Positions 36,019-48,200 of a DNA stretch of 64,000 nt are shown here, in pieces. The stretch's first letter is position 1; each line of letters opens with the position of its first letter. Where the stretch lies: contig NZ_FOMW01000007.1 in the NCBI RefSeq assembly GCF_900112755.1, forward strand, positions 124,001 to 188,000, in the 5' to 3' direction. Made by a program: the position numbers and the translations under genes. This DNA comes from Sulfitobacter brevis (lineage in GTDB: Bacteria > Pseudomonadota > Alphaproteobacteria > Rhodobacterales > Rhodobacteraceae). The notes under the pieces are model-generated. The model worked only from the letters and a program-made list of their open reading frames with translations. It ran no database searches and was not told where the DNA came from.

Positions 36019-36711
36019 TCAGCTCCCTTTGACCCCACCCTGCCCAATCACCACTGTGGTGACAAGGTGACCTGCCGCGCGACCAAAGCATCCAAGCAAG
36101 CTGTCGCCGACGGCGAAGCAACCAGCGGGTTTGATAAAGGTCGCGGTGAAGCGCTGCGCCGCAAGATTTAGGCTGATATCAAGGTGGTCAAAGCCGAACA
36201 GCAAGCCCGTGCGCGGATATTGCGCCTTATAGGCGGCTTCCTTCGCGGCAAAGATTAGGGTGGCGCGTTCCAGCCTCTCCGGCCCTGCGATCCGCGCCAC
36301 TTCCTCATTTGAACAGATTGTAGCAACTAAATTGGAGTCCATCGGGCTGTCAGGCTCCAGATCAACACCCAGATCATAGGGGGCAGCAGTCACTGCGGCG
36401 ATACAGAGCAAGTTCGAATGAGAGATACTGCCGCGCCAGCCTGCGGGCCATTGGGGGGCGCGGTCCTCTCCCGCAGGGATGGCGGTTTGCGGGCCACCAA
36501 GCGTTGCCAGCGCACGACGCGCCATATGCCGCCCCGCCGCAAACTCGGCGCGGCGCGCGGCGGTTGCGCGGCCAAGATGCGCATCTTCATGCGGCATCAA
36601 TATCGGCTGAGCGGCGCGCGGATCACAGACCTGCACGGCAAACTCTGGCCCCAACATCTGCGCCGTCAGCGCGTGCATTTGCGCGCAAGGGTCGGACGCA
36701 CGGCTTGTCAT
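36019..36711 (-). CDS. 4'-Phosphopantetheinyl transferase (Sfp/EntD type)
   Basis: A 230-residue enzyme that attaches the phosphopantetheine arm of CoA to carrier domains. The signature is present: RGSISHSNLLCIAAV, DLGVDLEPDSP (metal-binding GVDxE) and FAAKEAAYKAQYP (WxxKEAxxK type). The EntD-like HSN and length place it with secondary-metabolite transferases. It shares one base with the NRPS stop (TGATG). Its presence directly after the NRPS and PKS, both with carrier domains, shows that the operon supplies its own activation enzyme. It could also serve other carriers in the cell. Confidence 0.92.
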   Translation of the reverse strand: MTSRASDPCAQMHALTAQMLGPEFAVQVCDPRAAQPILMPHEDAHLGRATAARRAEFAAGRHMARRALATLGGPQTAIPAGEDRAPQWPAGWRGSISHSNLLCIAAVTAAPYDLGVDLEPDSPMDSNLVATICSNEEVARIAGPERLERATLIFAAKEAAYKAQYPRTGLLFGFDHLDISLNLAAQRFTATFIKPAGCFAVGDSLLGCFGRAAGHLVTTVVIGQGGVKGS

Positions 36712-39700
36712 CAGCTGTCCGTACGCGCCCGACCGGCCCGCATCATGCGGCGTTTCGACATGGTTTCCGTCTTCGCAGGCTCTGTCGCGGGGATGGGCTC
36801 AGGCACGGTGACAGCCTTACCTTGCGCCTTATCCAGATGCGCCGCCAATGTTTCGAGCGTGGGAAAACGGAAGATATCCGTGATCGACAAACGGTCTGCA
36901 CCGAGGGCGGCACGGATATCCCGGTGCGCTTGCACGGCCAGCAGCGAATGTCCCCCCAAAGCAAAGAAGTTATCCTCGCCGCGAATATCAGCCACCCCCA
37001 AAAGCGCCGTCCAGACTTGGGCAATCGAGGCTTGGGTCTGGCTGGCAGGGGCTGTGGTGGCAGCAGCTCTGGCAGGCTTGCGGGCTTCGGGCGCAGGCAG
37101 TGCCTTGCGGTCGATCTTTTTGTTAGGGGTCAGCGGCATGGCGTCCAACACCACTAGCTGCGCAGGCACCATAATTTCCGGCAATTGTGCGGCAAGGCTA
37201 CGCTTGGCGGCCGCGGGGTCGAATGTCGCTGCCGCAGTCACATAGCCGACCAGTTGCGCACCTCCAGCCGTATCGCGCGCGATCACAACAGCTTGGGTCA
37301 CACCTTGGATCTCGGCCAAGCGGGCCTCAATCTCTCCCAGCTCGATCCGGTGACCGCGAATTTTTACCTGCGCATCGACGCGGCCTTTGAAATGCAGCAC
37401 GCCCGCAGCATCCCAAGTAGCCAGATCGCCGGTCCGGTAAAGCTTTCCAGTACCGAAAGGATTTTCGACAAAACGGTCTGCGGTCATTTCATCCCGCTTG
37501 AAATATCCTTTGGTGACCCCATCGCCTCCGATCAGTAATTCACCTGTTGTCCCAATAGGTTGTGGGGCCAAATTCGTGTCGACGACATAGACCTGCGTAT
37601 TGACAATCGGCGTGCCAATCGGCGTCGTGTCAGCCTTTGCATCCGTCACCACATGGGTGGTCGACCAAATCGTTGTCTCGGTCGGACCATACATGTTTTG
37701 CACCTGCGCGCCGCTCCGCGCTTGCAAAGCGCTGACAAGCGTTCCGGGCAAGGCTTCGCCGCCGACCATCAGGTGCTTTACCTTTGCCAAAGCCTGCGCG
37801 GCCTCGTCGTTGGTCGCCAGCATCTGCGCCATTGATGGCGTGCATTGCAAATGCGTCACGTCGTGGCGGATGATCTGTGCAGCAAGAGAGTAGTCATCCT
37901 GCGCCAGTTCAACTCTCCGGTTGGCCTGTGCCAAAACCTCGGCCAAGGGCTCAAGCCCTGCCAATACCGTCTCTACGGCAATGCCGTAGTCGATCAGGCA
38001 GGCAATCTCGTCCACGCCGATGCGGCGCAGCTGTTCGGTGCGCGCCAGCCCTTCAGCCACCGTGCCGAACATACCGCTGTCGTTGAAATAGCGCTGGAAG
38101 GCGAAGTCGAGGATCGCATCCATTTCCTCTTCCGACAGACCCTCGAGGTCGATCTCGAACGGATTGGTCGCACCTTCCGGCTTCTTGAAAGCTGGAAACG
38201 CCCAAGCGTATTGCTTGATCAGCCCCGCAGCCGACCGCAGGTAGTCTTTCATCGGTTCGCGCGCAACCGCTTCGGCGGCCTCGCGGGTCTCGGCCAGATA
38301 GGTGTGCAACATCACCGTGACCTTGTGATTTGCGGGGTCGTGGCCCGCGGCACGCAGGGCTGTGTGGTAAATCTTGATCTTCTCCGCAACTTCATCCACC
38401 GACTGGCCTAACAGGTGGGTTAGCACGTTCGCGCCAATCTCACCGGCCTCTTTCCAGGTTTGCGGATTGCCCGCAGTGGTGACCCAGATCGGCAACACCT
38501 TTGACACAGGGCGCGGCTGGGTGACGACAGCAAAGGGCGTGCCATCCTTGGTGGGAAACTCCACCGCTTCACCAGCCCATAGCTTGCGCAACTGGTCAAT
38601 CGCCGCATACATCGCGGGCTTGTTTTCGGGCGGCGTGTTTTCAGGCCGCAGCACAAAATCATCCGGCTGCCAGCCGCTGGCGATTGCCAGCCCGACGCGC
38701 CCGTTGGTCAGGTTGTCGATCACCGCCCATTCTTCGGCGATACGGGCGGGATGGTGCAGCGGCGCCACGCAGGAACCTGCGCGCACGTCGATATTTTTCG
38801 TAACTGCCGCGACTGCTGCGCCCGTCACCGACGGGTTTGGATAGGGGCCGCCAAAGGCATGGAAATGCCGCTCCGGGGTCCAGACCGCGTTAAAGCCATG
38901 GGCGTCAGCGAACTTCGCACCTTCCAACAAAAGCTCGTATTTCTTAGGGCCGACCCCATCGTCATTGCCCCAGTAAAAGAGGTTGAAGTCGATGTGCTTG
39001 CCGGCACTCGCCACCGGACCGTTCGATACCAATGTGCGGCTGTCATCGCCCGCCAGCACCAGTTTGAACCCGCGTGACAGCGTCCAGAACAGCTCCAGCA
39101 CCGAGATATCAAAACTCAGCGAAGTAACGGCGAGCCAGACCGCGCCATCGGTGTGATCAATGCGATCATCCATTCCGGCAAAGAAATTCGCCACATTACC
39201 GTGGCTGACCATCACGCCCTTGGGCGTTCCGGTTGAGCCGGAAGTATAGATCAGATACGCCAGATCATCCGCCGCCGCTACTGGCGCGGGATTTTCCTGC
39301 GAAGCGGCTGCAAGCTGGGGGTCACTGTCTAGCTCCAGTACCTTTGACGCGTGGGAAGGCAGTTGATCCGCCAACGCCGTTTGGGTCACAATAACGGGCG
39401 CAGCACTGTCGGCGATATAATGGGCAATCCGGTCCGCCGGATAGGCTGGATCAAGCGGCAGATATGCGCCCCCCGCCTTAAGAATTCCCAGCGTCCCGAC
39501 CAGCATTCCGGTGCCGCGTGCGCAGAGCAAGCCGACGGGCGTGCCAGCCACCACCCCCATGTCGCGCAGGCGATGCGCAAGCTGGTTGGCGCGGGCGTTC
39601 AACGCGCTGAAACTGAGGCTCTCACCCTCGCAGACCAAGGCCGTGGCATCGGGGGTGCGGGCGACCTGTGCCTCGAAAGCGGCATGGATCGTGACCGGAT

Positions 39701-41273
39701 CATAGTCCTTTTGCGTGTCGTTCCAGTCCGAGATCTGGCGCTGTGCTTCATCTTGCGGCAAGGCCCAGACCTCGGCGCAAATTTCTGCAGTGGCAAAGCG
39801 GGCAAGCGCCGCCTCCACGCGCGCAGCAATCAGACCGGCGGCCTGATCCGTGAGCCGTGCCGCGTCATACCAGATACTTATGCTATCCGGACCGAGACAA
39901 ATAGAAACCGCCGCCCCGTCCAAGGGTTGCGCGCCAAGGCAAAGCGCAAAATCCGGCTTGGCTGCTGGATCAATCGCCGGATCACGGGCCAGCAAATCAC
40001 GGGCAAATCCGGCACTCTCGGCGGCGCGGTCAAGCTGCGCCGAAATCGCGACGGCCACATCAATGACTGGTTGTTCAGCAGCAGCATCGACCTTTAACGG
40101 CATCCACGGGGTCACTAGCGGATGCGCGGGCGATCCTGTGAAAAGCGCGAGATCACCTGCGGTCACCCCAGCCGACCGGATCGCAGCCAGCCCAATCGCC
40201 GCGACACAATCGGCGCGGACAAGGCCCGTGGGCATAGTCAACGGCAAGGTGCGCATTTCTGCAGCGGTGTTTGAGGTTTGGGCCAGCGGGACCGTCACCG
40301 GCACCATCTGCTGCAGCGCACCGCGCCAGTAGGCTTCGTCAGCGACCGCCAATTCGGGCAAGGCGGGGGTGGCAATCACCTCACCGACCTGCACTAGTTT
40401 TGTCACGTCCAGCGATTGCCCGCCCAGCGCTGTCAGCCCACGCAAGGTCACGGCAGTGGTCGCGGTGCCAAGGGTAATCGCGTCAGGTTCAAGCGCCAGA
40501 ATTTCTCCGCTGGCGGCGGCGACGTCCGGCGCGACCTCGACACTGCGAACGCGCAGTAGTGTGCCGTTCAATGTGATCATCGGCAGGGCCAGCGGGTTCC
40601 AATGGTCGCCAAAATCTAGCGCCCGCGCCTGAGCAGACAGCGCCTCGGCGGCCATAGTAAATTCGAGCAGCCCGTTGCCCGCAGGCCGCGCGTCACGCTC
40701 AAAATAGCTGCGCTGTTCAAGACCCTGAGGCATCCGCTCCAGTGCGCCGCTTTCAAGCTGCCCCAACACCTGCGCAAAGCTCTCCATCCCCGCGGCATAG
40801 CATTTCGAGTTGATGCTGAGGGCGGTTTCCTCCGCCGTGATCTCAACGAGAGTTTGCGCCAGAAGGTCGCCCTCATCAACGCCACCTTCGATCAGATGCC
40901 AACTTACGCCATGCTGGGTCTCGCCATTCAGGATGGCCCAAGCCGGCGTATTAAGTCCTGCATAGCGCGGCAGTGGACCGTCGTGAAAGTTGATCGCCCC
41001 GCGCGTCGGGATGGCCAGCACTGCCTGCCGGATCAGCCGCAGGTTCGCGATGCTGAGCAACCAGTCGGCCTGCACCGATCCCACGAGCGCTGTTGCCTCA
41101 CGCTCCACGCGCAATCCCTGCTCCGAGGCCCAATCGCGCACCGCCTGATCAAGCGTCACGACAGCCGTGATGGTATGACCGCCCGCCAAGACCATATTGC
41201 CACAGGCGATGGTGAGCGACTCGTCTCCCATCAAAATTGCGCTGAAGGCGGCAGGATTGAAAGTGGCAGTCAT
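36711..41273 (-). CDS. NRPS loading module: formyltransferase, C remnant, A domain with inserted luciferase-like monooxygenase, carrier
   Basis: A 1520-residue enzyme. Residues 1-200 form a formyltransferase with Asn95, His97 (INFHDGPLPRY) and Asp133, followed by an FMT-like C-terminal domain (to about 300). Residues 300-510 look like part of a condensation domain without HHxxxDG. The adenylation domain (about 525-1400) has YIYTSGSTGTPKG-type A3 at 671-686, A4 at 721-724, A5 NMYGPTETTIW, A8 and A10. Between A4 and A5 (about 757-1110) sits a luciferase-like FMN monooxygenase of the MupA/Atu3671 type. Carrier Ser1443 is in FALGGHSLLAV. There is no thioesterase. Specificity residues as I align them are DILQMGMIW, close to the glycine code. 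ATGA overlap with the upstream glycosyltransferase. Confidence 0.88.
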   Translation of the reverse strand: MTATFNPAAFSAILMGDESLTIACGNMVLAGGHTITAVVTLDQAVRDWASEQGLRVEREATALVGSVQADWLLSIANLRLIRQAVLAIPTRGAINFHDGPLPRYAGLNTPAWAILNGETQHGVSWHLIEGGVDEGDLLAQTLVEITAEETALSINSKCYAAGMESFAQVLGQLESGALERMPQGLEQRSYFERDARPAGNGLLEFTMAAEALSAQARALDFGDHWNPLALPMITLNGTLLRVRSVEVAPDVAAASGEILALEPDAITLGTATTAVTLRGLTALGGQSLDVTKLVQVGEVIATPALPELAVADEAYWRGALQQMVPVTVPLAQTSNTAAEMRTLPLTMPTGLVRADCVAAIGLAAIRSAGVTAGDLALFTGSPAHPLVTPWMPLKVDAAAEQPVIDVAVAISAQLDRAAESAGFARDLLARDPAIDPAAKPDFALCLGAQPLDGAAVSICLGPDSISIWYDAARLTDQAAGLIAARVEAALARFATAEICAEVWALPQDEAQRQISDWNDTQKDYDPVTIHAAFEAQVARTPDATALVCEGESLSFSALNARANQLAHRLRDMGVVAGTPVGLLCARGTGMLVGTLGILKAGGAYLPLDPAYPADRIAHYIADSAAPVIVTQTALADQLPSHASKVLELDSDPQLAAASQENPAPVAAADDLAYLIYTSGSTGTPKGVMVSHGNVANFFAGMDDRIDHTDGAVWLAVTSLSFDISVLELFWTLSRGFKLVLAGDDSRTLVSNGPVASAGKHIDFNLFYWGNDDGVGPKKYELLLEGAKFADAHGFNAVWTPERHFHAFGGPYPNPSVTGAAVAAVTKNIDVRAGSCVAPLHHPARIAEEWAVIDNLTNGRVGLAIASGWQPDDFVLRPENTPPENKPAMYAAIDQLRKLWAGEAVEFPTKDGTPFAVVTQPRPVSKVLPIWVTTAGNPQTWKEAGEIGANVLTHLLGQSVDEVAEKIKIYHTALRAAGHDPANHKVTVMLHTYLAETREAAEAVAREPMKDYLRSAAGLIKQYAWAFPAFKKPEGATNPFEIDLEGLSEEEMDAILDFAFQRYFNDSGMFGTVAEGLARTEQLRRIGVDEIACLIDYGIAVETVLAGLEPLAEVLAQANRRVELAQDDYSLAAQIIRHDVTHLQCTPSMAQMLATNDEAAQALAKVKHLMVGGEALPGTLVSALQARSGAQVQNMYGPTETTIWSTTHVVTDAKADTTPIGTPIVNTQVYVVDTNLAPQPIGTTGELLIGGDGVTKGYFKRDEMTADRFVENPFGTGKLYRTGDLATWDAAGVLHFKGRVDAQVKIRGHRIELGEIEARLAEIQGVTQAVVIARDTAGGAQLVGYVTAAATFDPAAAKRSLAAQLPEIMVPAQLVVLDAMPLTPNKKIDRKALPAPEARKPARAAATTAPASQTQASIAQVWTALLGVADIRGEDNFFALGGHSLLAVQAHRDIRAALGADRLSITDIFRFPTLETLAAHLDKAQGKAVTVPEPIPATEPAKTETMSKRRMMRAGRARTDS

Positions 41274-42271
41274 AAGGTGTCCTCCGTGATGGTGCGGCGC
41301 GACATGCGCGGTGATCCATTGCGTGCAAGGCCAAGGCCGTGGCGCGTCAGATCACCTAGAAAGTGCGGGGGGTCTTGCGGCGGGCGGCCCGAAAGCACGC
41401 AGCGCAGCTTGTGGACCCCGCCCCCGGCAAGGCGTGCTGCCCATGCCAGTTTGGCATAGAGCACCCCGTGGTTTTTCGTGAAATAATGCTGGCGCGAATT
41501 GAACCAGTATTCCGGCATCCGCTGCCATTCTTTCATTCCTGTCGAGACCGAGCCGATGTGCACGGCGCGGGCCTGCGGCACGTACCAGCATTCCCATCCT
41601 GCAACGGCGGCGCGTTTGCACAGATCGGTTTCCTCGAAATACAAAAAGAAAGTTTCGTCGAATAATCCGATGTCGCGCAGCATACTGCCGCGCAGCAGCA
41701 CCGAGGCTCCGGCAACCCAATCCACGCGCGTGGTGGTTTCGGGCAGGTCAGGCGCCACAATCGCATGGGATAGCACGCGGGAGACCACCCCGATCCGCGC
41801 CGCGCCCTCGAATTCCCCCGCGACGGAAGGAAACCGGAACGCGGTGGTGTGGGGCAGGTCATCACTGCCCCGCACATGGCTGCCCGCCAGACCTGCGCGC
41901 GGATGATCCGCCATATGCTCCATCAAATGCTCAATGCATCCGCGATCAACAAAGGCATCCGAATTCACGACAAAAACGAAATCGGCTTCGGATCCATCGG
42001 ACATGCCTGCGCGCATGCCGATGTTATTGCCCGCGCCAAAGCCGCCATTCACGGCGGAGGCGACAAGCCGCACCTGCGGCCCCCAGCCCTGATCGGCGAT
42101 TGCCTGCTGCAGCACCTCCACCGAGCCATCGCTTGATGCGTTGTCTACGATGATCAACTCGGCCCCGCGCGGCATATCGGCAAGTGCTGCCTCAACGGCG
42201 CGCAGGGTCATCGCTGCGGTGCGATAATTCAGTATAACGACCAAAAGCGAGGGAGAGGTTTGCATGGTCAT
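41270..42271 (-). CDS. Family 2 glycosyltransferase (rhamnosyltransferase-like)
   Basis: A 333-residue GT2 enzyme: LLVVILNYRTAAMTLRAVEA start, IIVDNASSDGSVEVLQQA, ADFVFVVNSDAFVDRG (DxD-like region) and FFLYFEETDLCKRAAVAGWE, the pattern seen in rhamnosyl-type transferases. It lies between the PKS and NRPS genes and overlaps both by four bases (ATGA on each side), so it is a fixed part of the assembly operon. Either the PKS/NRPS product is glycosylated or the cluster joins the product to a glycan. Donor sugar unknown. Confidence 0.88.
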   Translation of the reverse strand: MTMQTSPSLLVVILNYRTAAMTLRAVEAALADMPRGAELIIVDNASSDGSVEVLQQAIADQGWGPQVRLVASAVNGGFGAGNNIGMRAGMSDGSEADFVFVVNSDAFVDRGCIEHLMEHMADHPRAGLAGSHVRGSDDLPHTTAFRFPSVAGEFEGAARIGVVSRVLSHAIVAPDLPETTTRVDWVAGASVLLRGSMLRDIGLFDETFFLYFEETDLCKRAAVAGWECWYVPQARAVHIGSVSTGMKEWQRMPEYWFNSRQHYFTKNHGVLYAKLAWAARLAGGGVHKLRCVLSGRPPQDPPHFLGDLTRHGLGLARNGSPRMSRRTITEDTL

Positions 42272-45200
42272 TCTGCTGCTGCCTTAAATCCTGCGTCGTC
42301 GATGCTGCCTTCTTGCGAGGAGAGCGCCGCCGCAATCACTTCGCGCAGTTCTTGCGCCAAAGTAATGACATTGGGTGCCAACACCATAGTGACATGGTCA
42401 CCGGGCACTTCGATGACATTCAGGTTGGCGGCATATCTACGCCAGTCGTTATCCTCAAAGACATACTCGCGCTCGCTGCTGACCCACTGGCCCTGTGACA
42501 CTGGCCAATATTGGTCGAGCGGCGGGCGGAAAAGCGTGATTGGGCCATCCCAGTCGTGCGTCTCATAGGCTGCTACCGCACCCAGGAAGGCCTGCTGGAT
42601 TTTCACGTTATTGAACTCGGACCCAGCGGGCGCAAGTACATCGCCCCGACCCGCTGCGCGCTTTTGCATTTCCCAGTCCCAGCGGTTGCGGGCCCACTCC
42701 ATCAGATAGCCCGGCCCTTTCGTGCGAATTTCTGCAATTTTGATCAACGCTTTATCACGGCGCGACAACGAGGGGCGCACAGGCAGCGGCGTATCGAGCA
42801 GCACGAGGCTCGCGACTTCTTGGCCCGCTGCCCGCAATTGTTGAGCCATCTCATAAGCAGTAATGCCACCGCCCGAATAGCCTGCGAGCAAATAAGGGCC
42901 TTCGGGCTGCACCAGACGGATCTCTGCCAGATAATCGGCAGCCGCTTCGGCGACGGTTGCATGTGGTGCGGTATCGCTGATCAACCCGCGCGCCTGCACG
43001 CCATAAACGCACCGCTCGGCACTGAACGGCAAGGCAAGGTGGCGCAGGTTCAGCACGTTACCAAACATCCCAGCGACAACAAAAACCGGGGCCGCATGCG
43101 CAGGCGGAGTCTGGTTAAGCGGCACTAGAAATTCAAAGCGGCGCTGGGGTTCTTGCTGTGAGGCTGTGCCATCTGCCTCGCCATCCTCTCCCGTGTCGCC
43201 GGTCTTTGCCGCGATCATTGCAGCACATTTGGCAATCGTCGGTGCTTCGAACAGCACCGAAATCGGGAACTCCACCTTGAACTCGCGCTTCACATTGGCA
43301 AAGAGCCGAACAGCGATCAAGGAGTGGCCGCCCAGATCGAAAAAGCTGTCCTCAACCCCGACAGGGCTGACGCCAAGCAGGCTTTCCCACATGGCGGCAA
43401 GACGTGTCTCGATGGAATTGCGCGGGGCAAGATAGGTGCCGTCGAGATCGGGCCGCTCGAAAGTCTGGCCTTGTACGCTAACATTCTGCGCCGTCTGTCC
43501 GGCCTGTGCGATCAGCCCGTCCAAGGGCAGTGAAGAAACCATAACCATAGACCGCCCGAGGCCGAGCGCACGGCGCAATGCTTCGGGTCCTTCGGCGCTG
43601 CGGATCCCTTGGCGGACCAGATAGGCGAGCCGCTCTTCGCTGGCGCTGCGGGTGTCGCTGTCGGTCTCGCTTGAATCAAAATTCACCTCTTGTGCGGTTA
43701 GCGGTGCCGTGGCTTTGAACCCTTCGGCCAGACGCTTCATTGCGAAATCGCGCACCTCGACCAGAACCGTGCCGTTACCGTCAGTAAGCGTTACATCGAA
43801 ATTCACAAATCCCTCGCCTGCCGCGCCTTTCGCAAGGCGCACCCACGAGCGGATATTGGCGGGGAGCGGCGCGTGCACAAGGATCTCGCCATATGATACC
43901 GGCACCCAGAGATGCGCCGCGCCATAACCCGGGATAAGGTCCATCGCCCAGCCGGTTGCAAGGTCCATCAAGCCACTATGCAACAGATGACCTGCGTCAA
44001 GATCGCCCTGTACCTCGGCGGGGAGCGATAGCTTTGCCAACCCCTCGCTGGTGCCAAAAGCCATTTCGCGCAAGACATGCCAGCGCGGACCAAAGTTCAA
44101 ATGCGCCTCCTGCGGGGAGGACAAACGACCCCCGGCCTCCGCGCCCAAGGCAGGCGCACAACGGGCGGAGATTGCGCACAGGTCAAGCGATGCAGGGCGC
44201 TGCGCGTCCAATGGTGTGAGCGTCGCTTGTGCGTGCAGCTGCCAACCCGCCTTGGATTGGAACATACAGTCGCTGCGCACTTCAGCAGCAAACCCGTCGC
44301 CCTGCGGCGTCAGCGTGATCTGGATTTGACGGCTAGCGTCCTCTGCCACTGGCAGGGCCCGCAGGAAATAGAGGTCGGTGATCGTCACCGCGCCGATGCC
44401 CTGCCCCTGCGCGGCCTCGGCCAGCATTTCGATATAACCAGTGCCCGGCATGACCATCTGGTCATCCTTGGTACGGTGCTGGTCCAGCACCCAATCGTCC
44501 TGGCTGACTTCGGCCAAATAGACCGGATGGCCATTGGTATCGGTGGTGACACCTTGCAAAAAGCCTGCGGTAAGCGGACGCACTGGCAGTGTATCGATGG
44601 CGCCATTTTGGGTCGCTTCGGCGGCCATGCCGACGTCTGCCCAGATGCCCCAGTTGACCGCACACACACGGGTTTTGCCGCCAGCACGTGACTGGGCAAA
44701 AGCATTGAGCCACGCATTTGCTGCGACATAATCTACCTGTCCCGCCGACCGTGTGGCGGTGGAAGTCGATGAAAACAGCACCATCATCTCAAGCGTGCCA
44801 TCGGGCAGCAACTGGTCCAGCACCCGCAGGCCCAGAACCTTGGGCTGCAATACCGCGTCGATACCTGCATCGGTTTTAGCTAACAGCGGCGCATCGTCCA
44901 GCACACCAGCGGCATGGATCACACCTGTGAGCGAGCCGTGGCGCGCGGTGACATCTTCCACCACACGGCGCATCTGCGCGAGGTTGGCGACATCGGCAGC
45001 GAGCGTTTCCACGCTGCCTCCCAAGGGGCGCGCGATCTCTTCGAGGCGCAGAACCGCGCGGATCTGGCGGGCGGCGCGGTTCGATGCGGGCGTGTTTTCA
45101 AGATAGGTCTCCCATGTCGCGCGGGGCGGCAAAGCAGAGCGCGACAGTAACAAGACCGTCGCCTTGTGCCGCGTCAGGATATCGGCTGCAACTGTTTGAC

Positions 45201-48200
45201 CAATGCCGCCTGAGCCGCCGGTGACCAGATAGACACCGCCATCGCGGTAGACGGGCGCATCGGCAGGCGGCAGCGCTACATCGCGGTGGCTTTGCTCGAA
45301 CCGTTTGGGACCCCGGTAAGCGGCAACCGTATTCGCCGGCTGTGCCAAGAGGTCCTCAACGATCCGGTCGGTTAGATCATCACGGCCCGCCTCGATCGGG
45401 GCAACTTTGGCGAACCAGCCTTGTTTGGCGGGATTTGCTGCGGGCGCTTCAATATCGATTTGCGCACATGTGACATTGGGCATCTCGCGCGCAAATACGC
45501 CGACGGGGCCAGAGATCATCGCCTTTTCAGGATGAGCCAGCGGCTCGTTGCGCAGTTGTGCTGCACGGGTTGTAAAGACCGACAGATGCAACGGCGCGTC
45601 GTGGCCTGCGTCGGCCAAAGCCTGCGCCAACCACGTCAGGCTCCAAAAGCCCTGCTCGACGTTACGGTCAAATGGGGACGAGCCGGGACGCGGCGTATGG
45701 GCATCATCGGTGAGCCAGAAATGGGCAATCCGGTCCGGCAAATCCGCGGCTTCGACCAAGGCAGCGATCAGACGGTCATAGCCGCTGCGCCCTTCTTCGG
45801 CGGCGAGCAGATAGGCGGCATCGCCCTGACGGGAAAACGCATCGCCCGCGGTAACCGTGATAACCCGGTGACCCGCTGCCTTTAGCCGCGCGATAACCGG
45901 CGTGCACAGCCCTGCGTCATCGGCAAACACCAGCCACGACAGCGGCGCGGCGGCCAAAGCGCCTTCTATATCTGCATCGACATCGGCAAAGGCAGGGCGC
46001 CAGATCGGCACCGCGCCCCATTGTGTCATATCATCGCGACGGCTGAGCGCCACTTCCGGCGCGGCTTGTGCGGCTTTTCCGGCTTCGATGAAATAGCGGG
46101 CGCGCTGGAACTGGTAGGTCGGCAGCACCACGCGATTGCGCCGCGCCTCGCCCCATATTTGCGACCAATCAGCCTCCACGCCGCAGGCCCAAAGCCGCCC
46201 GATGACCGAGATAAAATAGGCATCATCCGCTACATTGTGATCGGGATGGCGCAGGGTCGAGACTACCTGGCCGGCCCCGACATTGTGGTTCATCTGGGTC
46301 AAAGCGTTCAGCGCTCTGCCGGGGCCGACCTCCAGAAACACTGGCTTGCGGGTGGCACCCAGCGTGCTGATGCAATCAGCGAAATTTACCGTGCTGCGCA
46401 ACTGGCCAACCCAATAGTCGGGGTCTGTCGCCTGTTCGGCGGTGATTGGCGCGCCGGTGCGGTTGGACATGAAGACGAGCTCGGGCGCTTGCAGATCAAG
46501 ACCTTCAAGAAAGGCGCGGTAGCGGGCGAGGATCGGCTCCAACATCCGTGAGTGGGCGGCGATGTCGATGGCGATCCGCTGCCAGTCGATGCCCGCCTCG
46601 TCAAGGCGCTGTTGCATCGCCTCCAGTGCCGCTTGCGGTCCGGACACAGCAATAAGTTCCGGCGCATTGACCGAAGCGATATCAAGATCAGCCCCTAAAA
46701 GCGGCGTGATCCGGTCAAGGCTAGCCGAAATGCTAAGCATTCCGCCCGCGGGCACGTCATCGAACAGCCGCCCACGCAACAGCACCAGATCAATCAGGTT
46801 TTCAAAGCTCATCACGCCCGCAAGACAGGCCGCAACGTTCTCGCCCATCGAATGGCCGACCATCGCAGCAGGCTTCACGCCCCAGCCCAGCCAAAGCTGC
46901 GCCAGCGCGTATTCCACAATTGCGATGAGGGGCAGCTGAACCGACGGTTTCTTCAGCTTCGCATCAGCGGCTGGCGCGTCGCCCGCCTCCGGTAACCACA
47001 AGGCACGAATGTCGTAATCAAGCTGCGGTGCCAGATGGTCCAGCCCGCGATCCATCCATTCGGCAAAGACCGGCTCGGTCTCATAAAGGCCGCGCGCCAT
47101 ACCGGCAAACTGCGCCCCGCCGCCGGGAAACATAAACACGACCTCGGGCTGGGCGCCTAAGCGGTCATGGGTAAATACGTGACGGGTGTCGCCATGCTCC
47201 AGCAGATCGGCGGCTTCGGCATGGGTTTCGGCCACCAGCACGCGGCGCTTATCGAACCCGCGCCGCCCGTTTTTCAAAGTATGGGCGATGTCGGCCAGAG
47301 GCTGCTCGGGGTGGGCGCGCAGATGCGCGGCAAGGGCTGCGCTATTGGCATCAAGTGCTGCCTTGGTGCGCCCCGAGATACACAAGACATGAAACGGCCA
47401 GTCGCTTTCATCCGAAGGCGCGCGCGCGGGCGCTTCCTCAAGAATGGCATGGGCATTGGTGCCCCCGACGCCAAGCGCATTGATCGCGGCGCGGCGCGGC
47501 GTGTCGCCTGCCGGCCAGTCGTGCAATGCGGCATTCACCCGAAACGGGCTGCCCTCAAAGGCAATCGCCGGATTAGGCGCCTCGTAGCCCAGCGAAGGGG
47601 GGATTTGTCGGTGATGTAATGACAGCGCCGCTTTGGCAAAGCCCGCAACCCCTGCCGCCGTATCAAGGTGGCCGATGTTGGTTTTGACTGACCCGATGCG
47701 GCAGAAATCGACCGCTTCGGTTTCGGCTCGGTAAGCTTCGGTAAGTGCTGCAACCTCGATCGGGTCCCCCAGATAAGTGCCAGTGCCGTGGCATTCGACC
47801 ATGCCAATGCTCTGCGCAGCAACGCCCGCCGCATCCAGCGCCTGCGCAATCGCCGCTGTCTGCCCGTCAACCGAAGGGGCCAGATAGCCCGCCTTGGCCG
47901 CGCCGTCGTTATTTACCGCCGAGCCTTTGATGACGGCCCAGATATGATCCCCGTCTGCAACCGCATCAGACAGACGCCGCAGCGCCACCGCGCCTGCTCC
48001 CGAGCCGAAAACCGTGCCTTGGGCGCGGTGGTCGAAGGCGTGGCAATGCCCGTCAGGTGACAGGATTTCATTTTCCTTGAACTCATACCCGCGGCCTTGC
48101 GGCAACTCGATCGTCACCCCGCCGGCCAGTGCCATGTCAACCTCGCCCGCGCGCAGCGCTTGGCAGGCATAATGAATTGCCACCAAAGACGTGGAGCATG

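Noticed and set aside
36711..41273. Active condensation domain in the NRPS
   Set aside because: Residues 300-510 resemble part of one, but the HHxxxDG motif is absent, so it is described as a remnant.
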